Below, one piece after another: positions 10,463 through 19,281 of a stretch of DNA of 43,720 nucleotides. A program made the position numbers and the translations under genes. The notes below the pieces were generated by a model. It was given only the letters and a program-made list of their open reading frames with translations. It had not been told where the DNA came from and did no database searches. The stretch is from Reclinomonas americana ATCC 50394 (taxonomy: Eukaryota > Jakobida > Jakobea > Jakobida): contig PS015078.1 in assembly GCA_048213135.1 (NCBI GenBank), positions 1 through 43,720 on the forward strand. Direction: 5' to 3'. How positions within the stretch are numbered: position 1 is the stretch's first letter; each line of letters opens with the position of its first letter.

Positions 10463-12253
10463 ATGTCTGATGAGCAGCCGCATGTGAGGCACCTCTCTCT
10501 GTGTGTGCGTGTGTCTCTGCATGTGCGTTGCTTCTCATTGTGTGTGTGCAGGAGGAGCAGCAGCAACATGCGCCTGTCGACGATGCCGATGTGCTTATGC
10601 TTGCCTCAATGGCGGCGGCTGTGCACTCGTCTGAGAGGAGAGGGCGTCGTCGGCACTCACAGATGCACAAAAGAGGCGAGGAGGAAGAGGAGGACGAGGA
10701 GGATGATGATGATGACAAGGCGGTATTCGTTGCGGGTGAGGAGGCGGGGCGGCCGCCGCGTCGCAAGAGGCGACGTGTGCAGGCGGTGGTGGTGCCGCCA
10801 GAGGAGATTCTTGATGTTGGTAAGTAGGTGTGTGTGTGAGAGAGAGAGAGTGGTCGGTCATTTTGATTGCGATATTAATCACGGCTTGTGCGCAGATGCC
10901 GAGGAGAGTGATTATGATGGTGGTGGCAATGGTGGCGGCGGTGCTGGTGGTGATGATGAGGATGAGGATGCGAGCTTGCAGCTGGCCATTGCAATGTCGC
11001 TGGAGGCGTGCAATCAGCGACCGCCGGTACCCGCCGCCGGTAATGGCGGTGCATTGCCGCCTCCGCCGCCGCCGGCGTCGCTGAGTGGTGCGTGTGCTGC
11101 TGCGGGTGTGTTGAGTGCGTGCTGGAGTCGACGTTGAGTGGCGTTGTTTTTGTGCAGTGCGTCGTGGTTTCCAGCCCAACATGCCGGAGCCTTTGGAGGA
11201 CGACCCGGCGTTGCGCGAGGCCATTTTTTTGTCGCTGATTAACACGCCGCCGGCGGCGACCGCGCGTCGCAATTGTTGCGGGTTTCTTGAGTGAGGGTGC
11301 TACTGCAGCTTCATGTTTGCTGACTTTGCAGCGCTCGTTGATGGAGCTCTGTCACCGTCGCCGTCCTCGGCTGCCAATGGGGCGTCCTCGTCGCATGGAG
11401 CGGCAGCCGCTGCTGCAGCCGCTGCTGCTTTGGCGTCCATGCCACTCTCACCGGCCTCAGTGCCGTTGCCAGCGGCCGTGCCGGCTGTTGTCGATCCGCA
11501 GGCTCTTGCGCTCATGGTCTCCAAGGCAATCGCGGCGCAAAGTCCACTTCAACCCGAAAAGCCCAAACCGGTGGCGGAGCGTGGCGGTACGTCTCTCATG
11601 CCTCCTTCCTCCAACCGCACACTTCCTGAGAGTTCTTGATAGCTCCGGTGCCCGTGTTGACCAGCGAGCTGGGAACCCCGGTTCCCAGCGGGACGCCACC
11701 GTCGCTTGCGCGACGACCGAGTGCCGGTCGACCGTCGCACGTGGTCTCGTCATCGTCGTCGTCATCGTCTTCGTCGACGCTGTCGTCGCCGTCGGGCTCT
11801 TCATCCACCTCGACTTCCACATCAGCGCCGTCGTCGTCGGCATCGTCGGTCATGGCCGCGTCTCCACTGGCGCGCCTCCCCTCGGCCGCACCGCTGGCGG
11901 CCGGCATGCGGTTTGACGGCGTCGGGTTCTTCTTGAACCGAATTCCACTCATTGCCGCACCCGACAATGTGACTCGCCGCTGTTTGCTGCTGGAGGAGGT
12001 CATTGTGAAGGTCTGTGTGCGAGTGCGTCAGTTGGCGGCTCATGGTGCTGACACAACTCGGTACAGCGTGAGCTGAAGCGAGCTGTGATGTTTACGTATT
12101 GCATGGATGACGACTTTGCGAATTCGTACTTGCCGGTGGGTCGTGTGCCGCTCACGNNNNNNNNNNNNNNNNNNNNCGACAGCCACAAGTTCCCCATTCC
12201 CTACCTGCACCCACCGCCCCAGTACATGGACCAGCTGCCGTGGTTCACTCCGT
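10463..12253 (+). CDS. UIM-containing tyrosyl-DNA phosphodiesterase 1-like protein (middle missing)
   Basis: Exons: 10463-10483 (MSDEQPH), 10552-10819, 10896-11087, 11158-11274, 11332-11586, 11643-12010 and 12067-12135, all phase-consistent, then a 20-N gap and a last piece from 12179. Visible order: an acidic region with a basic PPRRKRRRVQ stretch (nuclear localisation-like); two ubiquitin-interacting motifs (DEDEDASLQLAIAMSLEA and EDDPALREAIFLSLI); an Ala/Pro/Ser-rich linker; then GMRFDGVGFFLNRIPL...APDNVTRRCLLLEEVI and ELKRAVMFTYCMDDDFANSY, the N-terminal TDP1 signature. After the gap, FPIPYLHPPPQYMDQLPWF matches the C-terminal end of TDP1 (FPVPYDLPP...DRPW). Both catalytic HKN motifs and about 350-400 residues must lie in the unsequenced part. 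TDP1 removes peptide or other adducts from DNA 3' ends. UIMs imply recruitment by ubiquitin. The 3' limit is uncertain. Confidence 0.6.
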
Positions 12254-12448
12254 TGCGTTCTCTGGTCAGGAGAGCCTTTTTACATGCATCCTTGACTGAA
12301 TTCTGTGCCGTTCAAAAAACGACAGAGGCTTCAGCGACTAGCGCGGCACTCGGAGAGAGGTGGGGGGAAAAGGAAAGGGAGGCAAGAATGAAGAAAATCG
12401 TTCTCGTTTCACTTTTTCTATATAAAGAAGACGACGCTCTCGCACAGC

Positions 12449-13289
12449 TCACAACTCGTCAAAGTTAATGTCGCCCTCCTCGGCGTCTGCCTCGGCCTCC
12501 AGCTGGTCGAGCTTGTCCTTGAATCCTGGCGGCTCAAAGTCGCCACCCGCCTTGATCATCTCATTGGCCATGGTGCGCATGTACGGCGTCGTCTGCACCA
12601 CCTCATCGTCCTCCATCGAGTTGGCCTCGCGCTGCAGACGCGGTCGCGAGCGCACCAGGCGCTGCCCGCGCCAGCCGTACTTGTCCTCGTTGAGGATCTT
12701 GGTCTCGTCGTCCAGCTGCGCGCCAGGCATGTCGCGCTCATCCAAAAAGTCCATAGTGTCGGGATTCGTCAGCTCCTCGTACGTCAAGTTGGTGGTGAGA
12801 CTCTCGTTGATATCCGGGCACATGTGCACCACATTGATGCACCACTTGTCCGGCAACTCGTTATCCGTGTACTTGCGCAGCGCCGGGTACAAGTCGTCCT
12901 CGTACTTGTCAAACATGAGCTCGCACTGCGCGCAGTCACAAAAACAAGAGAAGAAGTTCAGCGCTCAGCTGCTCATGGTCGCCTAATCGCTGCATCAACT
13001 GCCCGCACCGTACGCTGCAATCTGCGCGACTGCAATCTCGTGTACGACACGTCCTTCTTGGCGCGCATCTTGGGCGTCATCAGCACCCACTGATCGCGTC
13101 CACGCACTCCATAGTTGCGGCATTGCACGCAGACGCCGTCCATGGCGTCGAGCACATGCGCCTCCGATCGCCGATACGCCTTTCGTGCGTAGCCGCGCTC
13201 CGTCAGCTGCCCAGTCACCATAGCCTGCCCGTTCTCAAACTCGGTCTCGTCCAGCCGATCGAGAAGCAGTCGGATCGACAGTCGGCATC
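12449..13289 (-). CDS. Canopy-family (CNPY2-like) ER saposin-like protein
   Basis: Two phase-consistent exons, 13289-13009 and 12925-12449; the first exon with the signal peptide is in the gap at 13315-13670. The order follows CNPY2: CRLSIRLLLDRLDET (first helix after the CxxC pair), then RKAYRRSEAHVLDAMDGVC (compare PYARSEAHLTELLEEIC), then RTCELMFDKYEDDLYPALRK and KWCINVVHMC (compare ACESIVEEYEDEL...LCxxxxxxC). Conserved saposin-type cysteines are present. The C-terminus is NFDEL and stop, a KDEL-type ER retrieval signal. Canopy proteins act in the ER lumen in folding or trafficking of receptors. An extra acidic tail of about 80 residues precedes FDEL, longer than in human CNPY2. The gene converges on the TDP1-like gene. 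Confidence 0.75.
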
Positions 13290-13314
13290 CTGCACGCACA
13301 AAATGACACGTGTC

Positions 13315-13670
13315 NNNNNNNNNNNNNNNNNNNNNNNNNNNNNNNNNNNNNNNNNNNNNNNNNNNNNNNNNNNNNNNNNNNNNNNNNNNNNNNNNNNNNN
13401 NNNNNNNNNNNNNNNNNNNNNNNNNNNNNNNNNNNNNNNNNNNNNNNNNNNNNNNNNNNNNNNNNNNNNNNNNNNNNNNNNNNNNNNNNNNNNNNNNNNN
13501 NNNNNNNNNNNNNNNNNNNNNNNNNNNNNNNNNNNNNNNNNNNNNNNNNNNNNNNNNNNNNNNNNNNNNNNNNNNNNNNNNNNNNNNNNNNNNNNNNNNN
13601 NNNNNNNNNNNNNNNNNNNNNNNNNNNNNNNNNNNNNNNNNNNNNNNNNNNNNNNNNNNNNNNNNNNNNN
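13315..13670. other. Assembly gap (356 N) in repeat-rich WD40 region
   Basis: Must contain the first exon of the Canopy gene and the remaining WD40 repeats of the neighbouring gene. The stated size is too small for both, so the gap is probably underestimated, as expected where near-identical repeats confuse assembly. Confidence 0.9.
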
Positions 13671-14007
13671 GCCCCACCAATCGCTGCATCTCCTCGCCAG
13701 TCGCCAGCGACCACACGCGAACAGTGGTGTCTTCACTCCCACTGACGATGTGCAGACCATCGAGGGTGGTGGCGACAGAATTCACCCATACAGTGTGTCC
13801 CTCCAACCGTCGACTCTCCTCTCCACTCGCGAGGGACCACACGCGAATGGTGCAGTCCCAGCTCCCACTCACAACTTGCAGACCATCGGCAGTGATCGCA
13901 ATGCACGACACCGTATAAATGTGTCCCTTCAAGACCTGCGGAAAACGTGTGACACACAGACGAGCAGCCACAAACAAGTAGGAGAGTGTGCGAACCTTGG
14001 TTGTCAT
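13671..14007 (-). CDS. WD40-repeat protein, copy 1 (truncated by gap)
   Basis: Exon 1 is 14007-13996 (MTTK), followed by a 60-bp intron with donor GTTCGC and acceptor CCGCAG. Exon 2 starts at 13935 with VLKGHIYTVSCIAITADG and runs into the gap at 13670. Two complete WD40 blades are visible, SGSWDCTIRVWSLASGEE and SGSEDTTVRVWSLATGEE, and the third begins at the gap. It is a close paralogue of the gene at 15796-17003: the stretch 13671-13815 is nearly identical at DNA level to 16576-16720. The rest of the propeller is unsequenced. No partner or pathway can be inferred from WD40 blades alone. Confidence 0.7.
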
Positions 14008-14394
14008 TGTGCTCCGTCGTTGCGTGTGAGAGTGCAAGAATATCGTCCTGCTACTCCGACGTGACGTTGCACTTGCCTCGCTCGAGTGAAAATGGTGCAA
14101 CACAAGTGGAGCCGCGACCATCAACACGAATGTACTAGGCAAATTGTTGTCGACGTCGTCTGTTCGCGAGGACTGGTGCGTGTGTCAAATGACGTCCGAT
14201 CGCATTGTGTAAACTCGAGCTCGATTGAAACGCAGAGCAGTGAGAATTCTGCATTACTTGTAGTTGTGTAGTGAACCTCTCAGGACGTCAACGGTAGCGA
14301 GATCTAGAGCTGTGCGCTTGTGCGTATACTGCAACGAATATCGAGATCGCGACATCTTGCAATCATTTTTCTCACCTGCATTCTCCAGGGCACC
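14008..14394. promoter_or_regulatory. Shared upstream region of divergent genes
   Basis: About 390 bp between the ATG of WD40 copy 1 (-) and the ATG of the four-helix membrane protein (+). No conserved open frame or repeat is seen. It is presumed to hold both promoters; no specific element can be identified. Confidence 0.35.
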
Positions 14395-15677
14395 ATGTCC
14401 GCTGGCGGAAGCGGCGATGCACCCGTGTTGCGAGGTAACGAACGCAACGTTCTTGTCTGGCGCAACTACATCTCCGACAGCATCAGCAATCTTGCCAATG
14501 TCAACGAGCTCTTTGTCGACCGCATGCAAGTCGGGCTGGACCAACTCAGCAGCTTCAGCATCCTGGCGTCTCTGCTCTTCGGCTTCTCTATTGCTTACAC
14601 AGAGGTGCGTTCGCATTCACTACTAGTAGGAGCACGCAACTCGTGCGCCGCCGCAGCGTAATTATATTGCCTTGCAGCTGCATCGGGTCACCGCGTCGCG
14701 CTCCTCTGGCGATGAATGTCGCACTCGCATCCAGAACATATCCCCTGATAGCGGTGTGGTCGGCAGGTTCGGCGCACTGCCCTCGCAAGGAGGGCTCTCG
14801 GTTGTCATCCTGGTCATCTGGCTGGCGTTCCTGATGCTGCTTATTCGCAACTCGAAGTACCTGCTGCGTCTCAAGACTGCGGTGAGCATCAACGCTCGTG
14901 GCATTACTGCGCAATACGCTAATCATGCTCTCACCTACAGCTGGGATCTGGCGCGGAGTGCCGTGTCAAGTCATTCGAGCGAGACATTCAGTGGGTGCGC
15001 GAAACCAGACACCTGCAGTTGCTGGAGGACGCGTGTTATGCCCTTGTGAACCTCAGAAACCTTCGGCTCGAGGTCACGGAGGAGGCACAGCGCATTGTGG
15101 CATGGCTTGGGTGGACGCTACGATATCTGATGGTTCTGTTGGGAGTCCAGGTCTGCTCAAGTAGTGCGTTGCTGCTGGGGTGCCGTGTGTGCTTCCTCAC
15201 AGAAGGCTTTGCCACGCACAGTTGGTATCCAGGTTCCAGTTGACAGGGATGGACTGCCACGAGGGAAACACTGTCATCGCAGCTCTGGCGGCCGGGGCGT
15301 GGGCATGGCCAGTGGCCGTTCTCCTCCTTTCAGGAACGTGGACGCCCGCGACACCGGCAGATCGGCGTGCGGCCCCTGCTCCATCTGTTGATGTCCAACG
15401 CACCACATCCGCAGTGCGACAGAGAGATGGCGTCTCAGCAGCAAAGCGTTGGTGGCGTGCATGCGACACGTTGTCTGTCATCCGTCGCGTCATGGGTGCT
15501 GTTTACCCATTCCGCGACGACGCCGACACTGCAGAAGTTGTGGACAACGATTATGGTTCATGCTGGCACCGGTTCCGAACGTGGGCAGCACACTTCGACC
15601 AACTCAGCAGAGACATCAAGAGCATCGCAGACGACATGGGTCGTTTGACGCATGATCCGTGGTCGCCGTACGCGTAA
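14395..15677 (+). CDS. Four-helix membrane protein of unknown family
   Basis: Four exons, 14395-14604, 14678-14881, 14941-15150 and 15240-15677, give a 353-residue protein beginning MSAGGSGDAPVLRGNERN. Hydrophobic segments: SILASLLFGFSIAY (about residue 55), LSVVILVIWLAFLMLLI (about 115), WLGWTLRYLMVLLGVQ (about 195) and VIAALAAGAWAWPVAVLLL (about 220). Between helices 2 and 3 is a charged amphipathic stretch (VRETRHLQLLEDACYALVN). The C-terminal 110 residues are soluble and end DPWSPYA. The four-helix plan recalls Orai-type channels, but the signature residues of that family are not seen, so I do not assign it. No signal peptide. An AATAAA lies 40 bp after the stop. Confidence 0.7.
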
Positions 15678-15716
15678 CCACAGCCACATGAGGCCTCCGT
15701 CAGCAACCACAGATAC

Positions 15717-15722
15717 AATAAA
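15717..15722 (+). terminator. Polyadenylation signal AATAAA
   Basis: Canonical AATAAA 40 bp downstream of the stop codon of the four-helix membrane protein gene, just before the convergent end of WD40 copy 2. Confidence 0.6.
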
Positions 15723-15795
15723 GGCAGTAGGAAGTAGGGGCACGGTATGCACCAGAGATCTTGAGCGAGTGGCGGCACACTCTCCACAACAGGCA

Positions 15796-17003
15796 TCACA
15801 CCGACCACCACTCTATCGCCCGCCGTTCAATCACTCTTGCATCCTCCAGTACAAAACACCGCAATACGACATCGACGAGCACCCAGTCACGATCATCCTC
15901 GTCGCCAAAAAGCTCGTTGACGGCCTGCACGGCCAATCGCGCTGAAGACACCTCCTGTTGTGCGAGCCCGCGTGGCGTCGACCACACTCGTACCGTCCTT
16001 TTTCCGCTGCCAATGACAATATGCTGACCGTCGGCAGTGATGGCGAGAGAGACCACATCATCAAAGGGTTCCTCGAGGCGTCGCATCAATATCTCCTCAC
16101 CACTCGCCACAGACCACACTCGAACTGTTTTGTCGCAACCTCCGCTGACAACGCACTGCCCGTTGGGAGTCACGGCAACCGACAGAACTCCATCAGCGTG
16201 CCCCTGCAACCGTCGCACCTCCTTGCCAGTCGCCAGTGACCACACTCGCACAGTCCTATCATGACTGCCACTGACAATGTGCAGACAATCGGGTGTGGCA
16301 GCGACAGACATCACAGTCTTGGTGTGGCCTTGCATGCATCGCACCTCCTCGCCACTCGCCAGCGACCACACTCGGATTGTGTTGTCCATGCTGCCGCTCA
16401 CAACGAACTGACCATCGGGTGTTATGGCGACAGAACGCACAACTAGAGTGTGCCCATCCAGCCGTCGCACCTCATCACCACTCGCCAGCGACCACACTCG
16501 AACGCTCTTATCGCTACTTCCACTCACCACGTGCTGGCTATCGGGAGTGACAGCAACACACCGCACCCCAGAAGTGTGCCCCACCAATCGTCGCACCTCC
16601 TCGCCAGTCGCCAGCGACCACAGTCGCACAGTGGTGTCTTCACTCCCACTGACGATGTGCAGACCATCGAGGGTGGTGGTGACAGAATTCACCCATTCAG
16701 TGTGTCCCTCCAGTCGTCGCACCTCCACTCCGGTTGCCAGTAACCACACGCGGATTGTGGTGTCCTTACTCCCACTCAGAATGTACCGACCATCCGGAGT
16801 GACGGCGACCCTTCCAATTGGATATGCACATCTTTTCAAGACCTGCGGAAACCATGAGACACACAGACAGCAGCCACAAACAAGCAGGAGAGTGCGCAAG
16901 CCTTGCTTGTCATTGTGCTTGTGCGACCTGTGTCGAAAACACGCAATGAGAGAGAGAGAGAAAGAGCAGGCGACCACAAACACGCACGCACCTTAGTCGT
17001 CAT
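15796..17003 (-). CDS. Seven-blade WD40 protein, copy 2 (complete)
   Basis: Exon 1 is 17003-16992 (MTTK, donor GTGCGT); exon 2 is 16842-15796. Seven WD40 repeats follow each other without linkers, each ending in RVW or RLW. Examples are SGSKDTTIRVWLLATG, SGSEDTTVRLWSLATG, SGSSDKSVRVWSLASG and SGSMDNTIRVWSLASG. The seventh, GSGKRTVRVWSTPRG, is more divergent. Seven blades make a closed beta-propeller. A tail of about 55 residues (LAVQAVNELFGDEDDRDWVL...EWWSV) follows, with no other domain. The repeats are very similar to each other at DNA level (unit about 126 bp), a sign of recent repeat turnover. The first intron is 149 bp against 60 bp in copy 1, and the homologous old start site is still visible at 16913. 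Role unknown. Confidence 0.8.
15960..16780 (-). repeat. Tandem 126-bp WD40-encoding repeats
   Basis: Seven head-to-tail units inside the coding exon share long identical stretches (for example CACTCGCCAGCGACCACACT on the + strand, recurring near 16357 and 16479). The array has a matching partial array at 13671-13930. Such high identity makes it prone to unequal exchange and to assembly collapse. Confidence 0.8.
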
Positions 17004-17121
17004 CCAAGTGTGTGTGTGTGTGCGTGTGTGAGAGAGAGAGTGTGCGAAATTGACTCGCGAAGTGTATTGTCTCTTATCCTTGTGATCTTCGTTGTGTGCC
17101 CTGCTCGTCTGTGTGTGCGAG

Positions 17122-17478
17122 NNNNNNNNNNNNNNNNNNNNNNNNNNNNNNNNNNNNNNNNNNNNNNNNNNNNNNNNNNNNNNNNNNNNNNNNNNNNNNN
17201 NNNNNNNNNNNNNNNNNNNNNNNNNNNNNNNNNNNNNNNNNNNNNNNNNNNNNNNNNNNNNNNNNNNNNNNNNNNNNNNNNNNNNNNNNNNNNNNNNNNN
17301 NNNNNNNNNNNNNNNNNNNNNNNNNNNNNNNNNNNNNNNNNNNNNNNNNNNNNNNNNNNNNNNNNNNNNNNNNNNNNNNNNNNNNNNNNNNNNNNNNNNN
17401 NNNNNNNNNNNNNNNNNNNNNNNNNNNNNNNNNNNNNNNNNNNNNNNNNNNNNNNNNNNNNNNNNNNNNNNNNNNNNN
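17122..17478. other. Assembly gap (357 N)
   Basis: Left border of the contig 17479-18357 that carries the reversed 5' half of a membrane-protein gene. Flanked by GT-rich sequence. Confidence 0.99.
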
Positions 17479-17499
17479 CGCAGACACACACACACACAC

Positions 17500-18030
17500 A
17501 CCGTAGCCAGTGAGCGCCAACTCGCGCATCTCAGGTGTCGCTTGTTCCATGTGAGCGGGACCCGCAGCACCCGCTGTGTCACTGTCATTCAGTCCCGATC
17601 CAGCGCTATCGAAGGCAACCAACGCGACGCACGCACCTACTTCACGCAGCACCGGCAGTCCCTCCAGCGCCTCATCTACTCTCCACGGATCGCCGTCGCC
17701 CACTCGTTTCTTCACGATACACACGTACATGATAAGTACAGCGGCAACCGCCAAGTCGTCGAAGCACACAAACTCACCACGTAATCCCGCCACATTACGT
17801 GCTGATCAAGAGGCTGCAAAAAAACGAACATGAGCAGCTGGTAATCGTCAGCCCGTGTGTTGGTAGTCAAAGAGAAGCACACAACTGTCTTGTGTGGATC
17901 CGCGGGAATGCAGACGAGAGAGCCAGATACGTTGAACAAGGTCTCCTGTGGGAGGGAGAGAGAGAGAGTGAGAGAGAGAGGGAGAGAGAGGGAGAGGGAG
18001 TGACAGAGAGGGAGAGGGAGTGTGGTGTTG

Positions 18031-18073
<43 letters not shown>

Positions 18074-18329
18074 CACCTGTACGCGCACAGTGAGCAGTCC
18101 ACTCGTTGGCACCAACTGCACCGAGGCCACATGGTGAAGGTTGCCTGCACGGATTCTCATGCGCCCATCACTGGTCACGTCCACAATGAACTCCACCGTT
18201 GGGAGCTCCTCCAGCTTGCTCACAGGTCGCACTGTGTGTGTGTGTGTGAGAGAGAGAGAATGAGTGAGAAGACACAAAGAGAGTGACACAAGAAGGAAGC
18301 ACGAAACAGGTGTCGCGTCGCGCGGCCAT
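17500..18329 (-). CDS. 5' half of single-pass membrane protein, family X copy 1 (reversed contig)
   Basis: Exons on the minus strand: candidate exon 1 at 18329-18289 (MAARRDTCFVLPS), then 18231-18077 (SKLEELPTVEFIVDVTSDG, IRAGNLHHVASVQLV), 17945-17886 (ETLFNVSGSLVCIPADPHKT), 17813 onwards (PLDQHVMWRDYV), a hydrophobic helix (DDLAVAAVLIMYVCIVKKR) and VDEALEGLPVLREV ... PEMRELALTGY to about 17506. Each block matches in order the gene at 19282-21096 (AGNLHYVRSLSLV, SLLCIPSDLLRT, PLDQHALWTDYL, the helix, the ELAL block). Intron positions and phases agree at three sites. Between WRDYV and the helix the frame shifts by one base near 17765 with no usable intron, so there is a sequencing error or a real frameshift. 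The 3' half of this gene is at 18630-19220 on the other strand. Function unknown. Confidence 0.6.
18031..18070 (+). repeat. (GT)n microsatellite in intron
   Basis: About 20 uninterrupted GT units, preceded by GA-rich sequence (17950-18018). It lies in the second intron of the family X copy 1 gene (CA on the sense strand). Confidence 0.9.
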
Positions 18330-18377
18330 TCTGTGTGTCTCTCACTTTGTACACACANNNNNNNNNNNNNNNNNNNN

Positions 18378-18628
18378 TCTCTCTCCTCCTCCTCTCTCCT
18401 CCTCTCTCTCCTCTCCTCCTCCTCCTCCTCTCTCTCTCTCCTCTTCCTCCTTCTCCTCCTCTCTCTCTCTCCCTTCCCTTTCTCCCTCTCTCCTTCTCCC
18501 TCTCTCCTTCTCCCTCCCTCCCTGCTCCCTCTCTGTCTCTCCCTCACTTTCTCCCCTGCCCTTCCCCCCATCTCTCTCTCCCTCTCATACTCTCAATTCT
18601 CTCTTCCTTTCTCTTTCCCCCTCATTCA
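18378..18628 (+). repeat. Polypyrimidine CT/CCT tract before exon
   Basis: About 250 bp of TCTCTCCTCC and CTCCCTCTC repeats right after the 20-N gap, ending in the CATTCAG acceptor of the exon at 18630. It is the 3' part of an intron whose 5' part is in or beyond the gap. Confidence 0.85.
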
Positions 18629-18629
18629 G

Positions 18630-19220
18630 TTATCGCGAAGGCGTTCTCGGCAACGTGGTGCGCGACATTCGTCTGTCACTGGTGGATCCCAAGGCGCGCC
18701 TGGCGGCCAAGCTCTCTGACAGGCTGTTGAAGGAGATCAACGATTACGAGAGGGCCATTATGCACATTCGTCAAAACGTTGCGCTTGCGTCCATCCATAT
18801 CACTCTCGCCTTCCCTCTCTCTCAACACCCGCGCGGACGGGCGCACACAGGCGAGAACGCATGCCGAGACACTGCCGGCGGACCGCACGGTGATCCTGCT
18901 GTGGCACTGCCTGGACGACAATTGCGAGGCGCGTCTGGCGTTCTTGGAGAGACTTCGCACGGCCGTGATGAGCGGCAACAAATCCATCAAGGAGTTGCGC
19001 ACCATTCGGGAGAGGGATAGGTGCTGGGGGAGTTCTGACGAGGTCTCGTCTGCGCAGCCTGGGCGCCTCGTTCGAGATCGACGAGTGGAAGCGCTTCTAC
19101 TCACGACGAGACCAAGTGCAACAGCAGCTGCCGGAGCTCGCCGATGCCTCCACCGTTGCCGGCGCGGTAACAGCCAGTGCGCTTCCGTACGGTGGCGACA
19201 GGGGCACCGCGCGACGTTGA
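18630..19220 (+). CDS. 3' half of single-pass membrane protein, family X copy 1
   Basis: Exons 18630-18777, 18851-18993 and 19058-19220 encode YREGVLGNVVRDIRLSLVD, a helix-rich segment (DRLLKEINDYERAIMHIRQN), AETLPADRTVILLWHCLDD, CEARLAFLERLRTAVMSG and GASFEIDEWKRFYSRRDQV, ending RGTARR and stop TGA. Every block aligns with the C-terminal half of the gene at 19282-21096, and the donor before the last exon is GTTGCG in both. No start is possible here: the first exon is entered in phase 2 from a pyrimidine tract. Its 5' half is the reversed contig 17479-18357. The stop is only 61 bp before the next ATG. Function unknown; probably the cytosolic helical part. Confidence 0.65.
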
Positions 19221-19281
19221 TCGAGAACGCAGAATGTACAGTGTTTTTTTGGCGCGAATCACTGTATTTCCGAGCAACGAA

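Noticed and set aside
12416-12430. TATATAAAG motif resembling a TATA box
   Set aside because: It lies between the 3' ends of two convergent genes, so a promoter there has no target.
12973-14142. Apparent WD40-Canopy fusion protein
   Set aside because: The link is only a read-through across a 356-N gap. Canopy has its own splice acceptor at 13289 and its expected N-terminus is missing in the gap.
14395-15677. Orai-type calcium channel
   Set aside because: Four helices are present, but the conserved first-helix acidic residue and other Orai signatures are not seen.
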